Part shown: piece after piece, positions 55,659 to 64,000 of the stretch
Layout: every line of letters starts with the position of its first letter
How positions within the stretch are numbered: the stretch's first letter is position 1
Assembly: GCF_002233755.1 (NCBI RefSeq)
Contig: NZ_KZ268704.1
Coordinates: 178,474-242,473 of the forward strand
DNA from: Acinetobacter piscicola
GTDB lineage: Bacteria > Pseudomonadota > Gammaproteobacteria > Pseudomonadales > Moraxellaceae
Direction of reading: 5' to 3'
Length of the DNA stretch: 64,000 bases
The notes under the pieces: generated by a model
Database searches by the model: none
The model's input: the letters and a program-made list of their open reading frames with translations, nothing else
What the model was told of the DNA's origin: nothing
Made by a program: the position numbers and the translations under genes

Positions 55659-56502
55659 TTGGCTGCTCCATCGCTAATGAATCAGAAAATAATACCACCA
55701 CATGATGACCACCAGCCAATTGTGCAGCAGGTACGACATCAATTTGAGCGAATTCACCTGTATTATGGCGCATGACTTTAGAAACCGAACCCACCAAATA
55801 ACCCGCTGGAAAATGCTGTCCTAAACCAGAGCTATAGACTTTATCGCCTACTTTTATATTGGCACTGGTTGGGACGTATTCCATTTTCAAACGACCTAAA
55901 TCGCCTGTACCTGTCACAATTGCCCGCATTCCTGAACTTTCTAAACGCACAGATAAAGAATGTTCTTTATCTGAAAGCAACATGATACGGCTACTGTGTG
56001 GATAAACACTGATCACTTGCCCCATAATCCCTTTATCATCCAAAACAGTTTGACCCACTTTGATTTGATTGACAGAACCACGGTTAATAATAATGATATG
56101 ACGCAATGGATCGGCATCTGTACCAATAACTTCTGCAATCTCCATACGTCCATCGATGATTAATGGTGTATCAAGTAAACCACGTAAACGTGTATTTTCA
56201 GCAGAAAGTTCAGACAGTTTTTGCAGACGCACTTGCGCTTGAAGCAGCTCAGCTTGCATCGCTGTATTTTCACGACGCAATTGTGCTTCAGATTTGGTTT
56301 GTTGATTGAGCCATTCTTTCGACAACACTGGATAACTCGCTAAGGCATAAATCGGGTTATACGCCGCATACAAGACATCTCTTGCAGGTTGAATCACTTG
56401 TGGCATGCGCCAGTTAAAAAACAGCACGACCAAACAAGTGACGACCGCAATGATGAACGAGCGAAAAGACGGCGGTTGTCTTGAAAAGAGATTCGGTTGC
56501 AC
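55645..56502 (-). CDS. mreC: Rod-shape-determining protein MreC
   Basis: This 285-residue bitopic inner-membrane protein acts as a periplasmic scaffold linking MreB to penicillin-binding proteins. A membrane helix lies at about 16-33 (FIIAVVTCLVVLFFNW), followed by a coiled coil (EAQLRRENTAMQAELLQAQVRLQKLSEL). The two-barrel MreC core has VIGTDADPLRHIIIINRG, VLDDKGIMGQVI and GDLGRLKMEYVP. It lies 31 bp after mreB. Confidence 0.96.
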   Translation of the reverse strand: MQPNLFSRQPPSFRSFIIAVVTCLVVLFFNWRMPQVIQPARDVLYAAYNPIYALASYPVLSKEWLNQQTKSEAQLRRENTAMQAELLQAQVRLQKLSELSAENTRLRGLLDTPLIIDGRMEIAEVIGTDADPLRHIIIINRGSVNQIKVGQTVLDDKGIMGQVISVYPHSSRIMLLSDKEHSLSVRLESSGMRAIVTGTGDLGRLKMEYVPTSANIKVGDKVYSSGLGQHFPAGYLVGSVSKVMRHNTGEFAQIDVVPAAQLAGGHHVVVLFSDSLAMEQPNVDR

Positions 56503-56533
56503 CGTCTCATCCTTAAACTGAATCTACGAAAGT

Positions 56534-57583
<1,050 letters not shown>

Positions 57584-57708
57584 TCAGTTTAAACTTTATG
57601 TGGACGCAAGATGGCAACTTTAACTAAATGTGATGATTTGAACAAGTCAATCGCTTATTATAACGCACGATATTTTGAATTTTTTTGAAACTAATTAGGT
57701 CAGACATC

Positions 57709-58023
57709 ATGTCAACTTCAGATGCTCAGCACACTGCAGAGTTAAATGCACAAACAGTATCGCAGATTGCCAACCTTGCTCGATTGTCGTTGAATGATAC
57801 GCAATCTGCTGAATATGCTCAAAGTTTAAATAAAATCTTGGGAATGATGGAAACATTAAAAGGTATTGATACCGAAGGTGTTGAGCCACTTAAAAGCCCA
57901 TTTGATCATCCACAGCCACTTCGTCCTGATGTTGTGACTGAAACTAATCATCGCGAACAATATCAAGCGATCGCCCCTGCAACACAAGACGGCTTATACC
58001 TTGTACCTCGTGTGATTGAATAA
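57709..58023 (+). CDS. gatC: Asp/Glu-tRNA amidotransferase subunit C
   Basis: The 104-residue protein stabilises the GatCAB complex that converts mischarged Glu-tRNA(Gln) or Asp-tRNA(Asn). I start it at the ATG at 57709; a TTG eight codons earlier is possible. The family motif VSQIANLARLSLNDTQSAEYAQSLNKIL is at about 17-44, and the ending PLRPDVVTE...APATQDGLYLVPRVIE is typical. First gene of gatCAB; 51 bp to gatA. Confidence 0.95.
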   Translation: MSTSDAQHTAELNAQTVSQIANLARLSLNDTQSAEYAQSLNKILGMMETLKGIDTEGVEPLKSPFDHPQPLRPDVVTETNHREQYQAIAPATQDGLYLVPRVIE

Positions 58024-58074
58024 TATTCAACCAATTAAACCTATTTATAAAATTAATCGTAAAGAATTGTACTC

Positions 58075-59553
58075 ATGACTGATTTACACCGTTTATCGAT
58101 TCGTGAAATGACTGAAGGGTTAAAAACTGCTCAGTTTTCATCTCGTGAATTGACTCAACACTATTTAGACCGTATTGCAAAAATCGATGGTCGTGTTCAA
58201 TCGTATGTGACGGTGACTGCCGAGCAAGCGCTCGCTCAAGCCGATGCTGCGGATCAATTACTTAAATCAGGTACAGCAGGTATATTGACTGGTGTTCCGA
58301 TTGCACATAAAGATATTTTCTGTACGCAAGGAATTCGCACTTCTGCGGGTTCAAAAATGCTGGATAATTTTATCTCACCTTATGATGCAACTGTGGTTGC
58401 CAAAACCAAAGCAGCAGGCTTGGTCACTTTAGGTAAAGTGAACATGGATGAATTCGCAATGGGTTCAACCTCTGAAAGTTCATTCTATGGTGCAACTAAA
58501 AACCCGTGGAACTTAGAACACGTTCCGGGTGGTTCATCTGGTGGTTCTGCGGCTGTGGTTGCTGCGGATTTAGCCCCAATTGCAACAGGTACAGATACGG
58601 GTGGTTCAATTCGCCAACCTGCATCATTCTGTGGTTTAACCGGCTTAAAACCGACTTATGGGCGTGTATCACGTTTCGGGATGATCGCATTTGCATCATC
58701 ACTTGACCAAGGTGGCCCAATGGCACGTTCTGCTGAAGACTGTGCATATTTGATGAACACCATTGCTGGACATGATGCTAAAGACTCTACTTCTGTCAAT
58801 AAAGAAGTAGATGATTATGTTGCAAATTTAAATGCAACAGCAGTAAAAGGCTTACGTATTGGTATTCCTAAACAATACTTTAATGTTCAAGGCTTAGATG
58901 CTGACGTTAAAGCACGTGTTGAAGAATCATTGAAGAAGTTAGAGGACATGGGCGCAACATTGGTTGAGGTTGACCTCAACATGACTGAAGCTTATGTACC
59001 TACCTATTACCTCATTGCTCCTGCTGAAGCATCGTCTAACTTATCACGTTATGATGGCGTTCGTTATGGCTACCGTTGTGAAAACCCTACGGATATTTTA
59101 GACCTATATAAACGTTCTCGTTCAGAAGGTTTTGGCGCAGAAGTGCAACGTCGTATCTTGATTGGTACTTATGCATTATCGGCTGGATACTACGATGCTT
59201 ATTATGTCAAAGCACAGAAAGTACGTCGTTTAATCCAACAAGATTTCTTAAAAGCCTTTGAAAATGTTGATGTGATTGCTGCACCATCTGCTCCAACCAC
59301 AGCTTACAAAATCGGTGCAAACCTTAGCCCGACTGAAATGTATTTAGGCGATATTTATACGCTTGCTGTGAACTTGGCAGGCTTACCAGCGATCAATGCG
59401 CCTGTTGGTTTTGATGCAAATCAGCTCCCTGTAGGTTTACAGTTGATTGGTAACTATTGGTCAGAGTCTCAATTGTTATCTATTGTCCATCAATATCAAC
59501 AAAATACAGATTGGCATACCAAACGTGCGGCAATTGCTGAGGAGAACATCTAA
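58075..59553 (+). CDS. gatA: Asp/Glu-tRNA amidotransferase subunit A
   Basis: This amidase subunit frees ammonia from glutamine and channels it to GatB. It has 492 residues with the amidase-signature triad Lys79 (AHKDIF), cis-Ser154/155 ([10 protein letters not shown]) and Ser178 ([11 protein letters not shown]), matching the standard GatA numbering. Its stop and the gatB start overlap in TAATG, so the two are translationally coupled. Confidence 0.98.
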   Translation: MTDLHRLSIREMTEGLKTAQFSSRELTQHYLDRIAKIDGRVQSYVTVTAEQALAQADAADQLLKSGTAGILTGVPIAHKDIFCTQGIRTSAGSKMLDNFISPYDATVVAKTKAAGLVTLGKVNMDEFAMGSTSESSFYGATKNPWNLEHVPGGSSGGSAAVVAADLAPIATGTDTGGSIRQPASFCGLTGLKPTYGRVSRFGMIAFASSLDQGGPMARSAEDCAYLMNTIAGHDAKDSTSVNKEVDDYVANLNATAVKGLRIGIPKQYFNVQGLDADVKARVEESLKKLEDMGATLVEVDLNMTEAYVPTYYLIAPAEASSNLSRYDGVRYGYRCENPTDILDLYKRSRSEGFGAEVQRRILIGTYALSAGYYDAYYVKAQKVRRLIQQDFLKAFENVDVIAAPSAPTTAYKIGANLSPTEMYLGDIYTLAVNLAGLPAINAPVGFDANQLPVGLQLIGNYWSESQLLSIVHQYQQNTDWHTKRAAIAEENI

Positions 59554-61031
59554 TGGCTCAAGCTCAAAAAGCACCTAAATCAAACTTGATTGATGGATGG
59601 GAAGTCGTTATCGGGATTGAAATCCACACGCAGTTGATGACCAATTCTAAAATTTTCTCAGGTTCTTCAACGACTTTTGGTCAAGACCCAAATACGCAAG
59701 CCAACCTTGTAGATTTGGCAATGCCGGGGGTTCTTCCTGTTTTGAATAAGGAAGTAGTTGATCTTGCGATTCGCTTTGGTTTAGGTATCGATGCGTATAT
59801 CGATCAAGCTTCTGTGTTTGCACGTAAGAACTATTTCTATCCTGATTCGCCTAAAGGCTACCAAATCAGCCAAATGGACAATCCAATTGTTGGCTTGGGT
59901 CATATCGACATTCAGCTTGAAGATGGCACAGTGAAGCGCATAGGCGTAACACGTGCGCATTTAGAAGAAGATGCTGGTAAATCGATCCATGATCAATTTG
60001 AAGGTATGTCGGGTATCGATTTGAACCGTGCAGGTACGCCTTTACTCGAAATCGTCTCTGAGCCTGATATGCGTTCTGTGGAAGAAGCTTTGGCGTATAT
60101 CAAAGCGATTCACACTTTAGTGCGTTGGTTGGGTATTTCTGACGGTAACATGGCAGAAGGTTCTTTCCGTTGTGACTGTAACGTGTCTTTACGTCGTCCG
60201 GGGAATGAATTCGGTACACGTTGTGAATTGAAAAACATCAACTCTTTCCGTTTCATTGAACAAGCGATCAATGTTGAAATTGAACGTCAAATGGACATTT
60301 TGGAAGATGGTGGCAAGATCGACCAAGAAACGCGCTTGTTTGATACGGTGAAGATGGAAACGCGTTCGATGCGTTCTAAAGAAGAAGCGAACGACTATCG
60401 TTACTTCCCTGATCCTGACTTACTTCCTGTTATCATTTCAAATGAACAAGTTGAAATGGCTAAAGCTGCGCTTCCTGAGTTGCCAAAAACACGCCGTGCT
60501 CGTTTTATCGCTGATTTTGGTGTGACTGAGTATGATGCGCATGTACTGACGCTTTCTCGTGAAATGGCTGATTTCTATGAAGCTGTTGTGGTTGCTGCGG
60601 GTGGTGCTGCTCAAGGTAAAGTTGCTGCAAACTGGGTGATGGGTGAGTTCTCTGGTGCTTTAAACAAAGCCAGTTTAGAACTTCAAGACTCGCCTGTTTC
60701 TGCTGAGCAATTGGGTGGCATGATTGCACGTATTGTCGATAACACCATTAACGGTAAGATTGCCAAGCAAGTTTTTGGTTTTATGTGGGAAGCAGAAGGA
60801 AAATCTGCGGATGACATTATTGCTGAGAAAGGCTTAAAGCAAGAAACTGATACAGGTGCCATTGAAGCAATTATCAAAGATGTACTTGCAGCCAATGAAA
60901 AAATGGTCGAAGAGTACAAGTCTGGTAAAGAAAAAGCCTTTAATGGTCTCGTCGGTCAAGTCATGAAAGCTGCAAAAGGTAAAGCCAACCCTGCTCAAGT
61001 GAATGAATTAATGAAGAAATTGATTGGTTAA
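59553..61031 (+). CDS. gatB: Asp/Glu-tRNA amidotransferase subunit B
   Basis: This kinase/amidotransferase subunit binds the mischarged tRNA, phosphorylates the side chain and uses ammonia from GatA. Its 492 residues have the N-terminal [14 protein letters not shown], the catalytic domain motifs [22 protein letters not shown] and [17 protein letters not shown], and the Cys-containing [10 protein letters not shown]. The C-terminal tRNA-binding YqeY-like tail ends [25 protein letters not shown]. Last gene of the operon; a terminator follows. Confidence 0.98.
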   Translation: MAQAQKAPKSNLIDGWEVVIGIEIHTQLMTNSKIFSGSSTTFGQDPNTQANLVDLAMPGVLPVLNKEVVDLAIRFGLGIDAYIDQASVFARKNYFYPDSPKGYQISQMDNPIVGLGHIDIQLEDGTVKRIGVTRAHLEEDAGKSIHDQFEGMSGIDLNRAGTPLLEIVSEPDMRSVEEALAYIKAIHTLVRWLGISDGNMAEGSFRCDCNVSLRRPGNEFGTRCELKNINSFRFIEQAINVEIERQMDILEDGGKIDQETRLFDTVKMETRSMRSKEEANDYRYFPDPDLLPVIISNEQVEMAKAALPELPKTRRARFIADFGVTEYDAHVLTLSREMADFYEAVVVAAGGAAQGKVAANWVMGEFSGALNKASLELQDSPVSAEQLGGMIARIVDNTINGKIAKQVFGFMWEAEGKSADDIIAEKGLKQETDTGAIEAIIKDVLAANEKMVEEYKSGKEKAFNGLVGQVMKAAKGKANPAQVNELMKKLIG

Positions 61032-61047
61032 GGCTGATCTAATTTCA

Positions 61048-61074
61048 AAAAAACCGCTTTAGAGCGGTTTTTTA
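61048..61074. terminator. Bidirectional terminator between gatB and the RelA/SpoT gene
   Basis: ACCGCT and AGCGGT pair around TTAG, flanked by A and T runs. The stop of the minus-strand synthetase gene touches the T-run. Confidence 0.88.
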
Positions 61075-62127
61075 TTCATTAAACAAATCTAAAACCTCAT
61101 AATTATTATTTTTTATAATAGCATCTACTACTTCCCTATCATGTAAACCTAATGTCAATTCCACATCAGATTTATCAATAAAACCACAAATCTCATAAAT
61201 CATTTTAAAGAAAATTTCCAAATTTTCAGCCATAAAAACTCTAAAAAGTGGTGCTGACAAGTATTTAAAGTCTCCTATTACTTTAAATACTTTCTCTTGA
61301 TTATTATTCCAAATTTTATCTAAATCATTAATTGTATATACTTTATAAAATTTCGGCAATTGATAAACAATGTTTTCAGAATCATCAAAATTATCTATAG
61401 AATAGTTCAATGGATTAAAACCTATTTCCTTCAACTTTACATTTAAATAACTAATTAAACTTAACCTATTTATATCTAAGTCCAACAAATCATTCAAATT
61501 AGACGACTTCAACTTATTTTTATAATCTTCTATTTCTGTAGTCAGACGATTAAACTCTAAGTCAGCTGACTCCAACAAACCAGATAGAAGATTAAAGCGT
61601 CGTTTTAAATATTGAGGAAGTTCTCCTCCGAGTTTATAACCACGATCATGTTCAATTTCTGCCCAAGCATGTGATAGTGCAGTTCTAATTTGTATTTCAA
61701 AACATAAATCTTTATAAAGAGTAAATTCTGGAAGTCTCTCTCTTTTCTTACCGAGGTCACATACAAAATGAATTGAACGATAACCGAATTTATCTGTTCC
61801 TAATAAATCAGCTTTATCACCAGAGTCTTCTTCATGCACATTAAAATTTTCAGAAATAATTTTAGATACTTTTTCCAAATCACTTTCGACAAGGGTAATT
61901 ATTCTTAAACCAGCTAAATCGGTCATATCTTTAAAAGAAGTATAATTGCTTTTCTTTTTTAATTTACCTAAGCAACTATCTTTTGTTTTGACTCGATAAG
62001 GAACATCCACATAAGAAATTTTTTCGGCTTTCATAATACTTTTTAAAATTTGCACAACCGACTGTGCTAATGAATCGTAAAGATGTGCATTATCTACATA
62101 CCATTGATCAAAGTTTTTATGATCCAT
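61072..62127 (-). CDS. Stand-alone RelA/SpoT-type nucleotide pyrophosphokinase
   Basis: This 351-residue protein has an N-terminal RelA/SpoT synthetase domain (about 30-190) but no HD hydrolase, TGS or ACT domains. Visible motifs are YRVKTKDSCLGKL (44-56), DLAGLRIITL (70-79), the G-loop-type GYRSIHFVCDL (115-125) and EIQIRTALSHAWAEIEHDRGYK (144-165), covering the substrate-binding Glu/Gln/Arg and His positions. The C-terminal 160 residues have a helical linker and an unassigned domain. It could make (p)ppGpp or another pyrophosphorylated nucleotide, or modify tRNA, as toxic SAS and CapRel-like defence proteins do. No antitoxin gene adjoins. More AT-rich than its neighbours, suggesting acquisition. 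Confidence 0.8.
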   Translation of the reverse strand: MDHKNFDQWYVDNAHLYDSLAQSVVQILKSIMKAEKISYVDVPYRVKTKDSCLGKLKKKSNYTSFKDMTDLAGLRIITLVESDLEKVSKIISENFNVHEEDSGDKADLLGTDKFGYRSIHFVCDLGKKRERLPEFTLYKDLCFEIQIRTALSHAWAEIEHDRGYKLGGELPQYLKRRFNLLSGLLESADLEFNRLTTEIEDYKNKLKSSNLNDLLDLDINRLSLISYLNVKLKEIGFNPLNYSIDNFDDSENIVYQLPKFYKVYTINDLDKIWNNNQEKVFKVIGDFKYLSAPLFRVFMAENLEIFFKMIYEICGFIDKSDVELTLGLHDREVVDAIIKNNNYEVLDLFNE

Positions 62128-62483
62128 ATATTTTCCCTAAAAAAATTTAAATGAACTTATAAAAATAAAAGCTTTCTTTTCTAAATTTAGTATAAAATTT
62201 AGATACAAAATAGTCATTACCAATACTTAAAATATCAGTAATGGCTTTACGACATAGAATCTAATTATTTTAGGAGAGAATAAATATCCATCACTGCCCT
62301 CTTAACAATTTATTTAAATCGACCTAACAAATCATATCATTCAACTCTACATCTGGCTTTTAGTAAATTTCATATCCCCAAACTACACCAATATGTTATT
62401 TTTCACATATCAAAGTTAGCGTATTTTTAAAATTAAAAAAATATTAAATTTTAAAAGCACACTACCTGTCCAATTTATACAAC
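62128..62483. other. AT-rich gap with a decayed gene start
   Basis: There is no gene. The promoter of the synthetase gene should be near 62130-62220. The right half holds the duplicate described at 62389. Confidence 0.4.
62389..62443 (+). repeat. Diverged copy of the upstream region at 63559-63613
   Basis: Without gaps this piece and 63559-63613 share about 80 percent of positions: CAATATGTTATTTTT is identical, then ATC.AAGT.AGCGTATTTT. At 63602 the second copy has ATGAAAAAG, the start of a secreted protein gene. The first copy reads ATTAAAAAA there, so the start codon is lost. This suggests a deleted paralogue. Confidence 0.6.
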
Positions 62484-63257
62484 TCACTTGCCGCTCGTAC
62501 ACTGCTTTAACATCTCTTTTGCACGTAAACCACTATGCCAAGCAATATTGGTAATCGATTTGCCATCCTGTTTAATTTCAAACTTCATTTTATCTTCCAT
62601 ATTCGACAGCAAAGCATCCAAAGTCGGTACAGCGATCGCAATTGCACCATATTCATAATTCGGCAAAGTATAGTTAAACACTTGTACATTCTGCGGTGCT
62701 TCATCATTTTGATATAACGAAATTTTTATCGTTTGTTGCTTTTCAGGCTTTGGAATATTTGGCCCCCAAAAGGTTAGTAATGCACCTTTGTATTCACCAC
62801 CTGGGCCCGACACTCGAATAAAACTATCTTTCTGCCAATATAACGCAGCACAATATTCACCTGCTTTGACTTTTGGGGCATCCTGAAAAAACTCCCAACT
62901 ACCATTTTCATAACTTTGGTAACGTGGGTCATTTTTAACTTGTTCTAATCGAGTGGCATGGTTTGACATAGTATTTGCCACACCACCTGCCGCATTCATG
63001 CGTTGTAATGTTGGGTCATAACCATATGAAGGCTCATGGTGATAATAATATTCATCTTCGGCCTCCATGTCCTCTTGTTGTTGCCAATAATTTGCTTCGG
63101 CAATCGAATGTCCAATATCCATCATATTTTGATGATGCTGTGCATTCATTTCACAAATATTCGGTAAATCTGAACAAGCAAAACTAGGCATTGCACATAC
63201 TGCCAAAGATGTTGCTGCAATCCATTTCAAAATCGTTTGGCGATGTGTCATATCCAT
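62484..63257 (-). CDS. Exported hypothetical protein
   Basis: The 257-residue protein has a signal peptide (ILKWIAATSLAVCAMPSFA) followed by Cys residues (ACSDLPNIC). The middle is rich in His, Gln, Glu and Tyr (EDMEAEDEYYYHHEPSYGYD), which might bind metal. A C-terminal beta-rich half includes FIRVSGPGGEYKGALLTFWGPN. I recognise no family. There is no strong ribosome binding site (GAG close to the ATG). It is divergent from the partial secreted protein gene at the window edge and downstream of which lies the decayed copy. Confidence 0.65.
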   Translation of the reverse strand: MDMTHRQTILKWIAATSLAVCAMPSFACSDLPNICEMNAQHHQNMMDIGHSIAEANYWQQQEDMEAEDEYYYHHEPSYGYDPTLQRMNAAGGVANTMSNHATRLEQVKNDPRYQSYENGSWEFFQDAPKVKAGEYCAALYWQKDSFIRVSGPGGEYKGALLTFWGPNIPKPEKQQTIKISLYQNDEAPQNVQVFNYTLPNYEYGAIAIAVPTLDALLSNMEDKMKFEIKQDGKSITNIAWHSGLRAKEMLKQCTSGK

Positions 63258-63601
63258 TACTCAAAAAGTATTCGTTTTATAAAATATTTTATACTACAAA
63301 TCCCAATCTATACGCTTATCTAAAAAAGCATATTTTGAATTTAATTTAGGCTCAAACTGTAATTTCGCAAAATAATCAATTTTTTCTGAGGGTTTTATAT
63401 CACAGTATTTAAACCAATTCTTCCCTCAATTGATTGATGCGAAAAATACTAAAGTGTAACTGTTTCTTCAATCCTAGTTCTTCAACGATAGCAATCCTAT
63501 TCCAAACCACAACCAAGCCTTTAACAAATTCATCAGCTCGATTTCCCACAAATCTTAACAATATGTTATTTTTAAATCATCGAAGTCAGCGTATTTTAAA
63601 A
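63258..63601. other. 344-bp gap between divergent secreted-protein genes
   Basis: It is AT-rich. Its right 45 bp are the intact version of the duplicated leader seen at 62389-62443. No other gene is visible. Confidence 0.4.
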
Positions 63602-64000
63602 ATGAAAAAGCAAATCATCGGTCTTAGTTTACTGTTATCTTTTTTTGCCACCACTGCACATGCACAGAATGTAGAAACCTTTCAGCCCACTTTTCCAAAG
63701 TTTTCAAACACAGATGCTCAAAGGAAAAAAATCAACCAATTCTACGCTCTCGGACAGGCGACATTTTCAAACCAAGTCAAAATTCCTGCTTACAGCGTAA
63801 CGGTAGAAAACCCTGCTGAGGATGGTTTGCTTAAAAATACTGAGCCTTGTACAAAAAGTAATTGTTCCTTCAATTTTAAACTTGATCCCAGACAGGCTGA
63901 AAAACTCAAACTCGTTGCAATTCCAAGTCTTGGTTATATCCTTGTTCCAAGACATTGGACAGATATCTCAGCGGCAACAGGCGCCAATGGCACAAGCTCA
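63602..64000 (+). CDS. Secreted protein, partial at the window edge (DUF4850-like?)
   Basis: The open frame starts at the ATG at 63602 and has no stop before 64000; 133 codons are visible. A signal peptide (MKKQIIGLSLLLSFFATTAHA) indicates export. Two Cys (EPCTKSNC) may pair. The segment LVAIPSLGYILVPRHWTDISAATGANGTSS recalls the LVP..W...GANG pattern of DUF4850 proteins, common in Acinetobacter; this is from memory and tentative. Its upstream leader is duplicated at 62.4 kb. Confidence 0.7.
   Translation, partial: MKKQIIGLSLLLSFFATTAHAQNVETFQPTFPKFSNTDAQRKKINQFYALGQATFSNQVKIPAYSVTVENPAEDGLLKNTEPCTKSNCSFNFKLDPRQAEKLKLVAIPSLGYILVPRHWTDISAATGANGTSS

Noticed and set aside
61072-62127. Bifunctional relA or spoT
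   Set aside because: HD hydrolase, TGS and ACT domains are absent and the protein is half the length.

Overview
The window is a chromosomal segment of a gamma-proteobacterium, most likely Acinetobacter. The pointers are the low G+C and AT-rich spacers, a wax ester synthase/diacylglycerol acyltransferase that I recognise as close to Acinetobacter AtfA, a GTP-type PEP carboxykinase, a GroES/GroEL pair on a sigma-32 promoter, the mreBCD-maf-rng and gatCAB blocks, and AT-rich dispersed palindromes. No rRNA, prophage, IS element or CRISPR array was seen. The species cannot be fixed from the sequence alone.

Layout. 0-12 kb is envelope-facing: an RND efflux pump without an adjacent adaptor gene, a lipoprotein glycerophosphodiester phosphodiesterase behind a probable Pho box, diacylglycerol kinase (dgkA), a TonB-dependent siderophore receptor, a small membrane protein and a roughly 1300-residue trimeric autotransporter adhesin with an unusual passenger. 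12-27 kb is housekeeping: groES-groL, an overlapping lipid kinase/metallophosphoesterase pair, pckG, tRNA-Met(CAT), a vWA lipoprotein, folP, ftsH and rlmE, with divergent yhbY. 27-36 kb holds a phasin-like protein, carAB behind an attenuator-like leader, greA, a CatB-type acetyltransferase, a universal stress protein and an alkyltransferase-like protein. 36-45 kb holds a secreted lipase-like hydrolase, a CPA1 Na+/H+ antiporter, ypfJ, yedI, trpS with a candidate small RNA directly downstream, and the yqiJ-yqiK membrane/flotillin pair. 45-53 kb holds glpD-glpR with three putative GlpR operators, a 735-bp perfect heptanucleotide tandem array, thrH, cysH and the wax ester synthase. 53-61 kb holds the mreBCD-maf-rng operon, transcribed divergently from gatCAB. 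61-64 kb is more accessory: a stand-alone RelA/SpoT-type synthetase, an exported hypothetical protein, a decayed duplicate of a gene start, and a secreted protein running off the edge.

How genes connect. GlpQ (releasing glycerol-3-phosphate), GlpD/GlpR, DgkA, the DagK-like kinase and the wax ester synthase all touch the glycerol-3-phosphate/diacylglycerol pool, although they are not in one operon. FtsH with RlmE and YhbY, and GroES/GroEL, form the heat-shock and ribosome-maintenance part. CarAB with GreA, TrpS and GatCAB serve nucleotide, transcription and translation supply.

The features most worth a second look are the 105-copy GATTGAA array between glpR and thrH, the passenger of the adhesin, the nested hairpins in the carA leader, the sRNA candidate after trpS, the RelA/SpoT protein, and the structured dispersed intergenic repeats.
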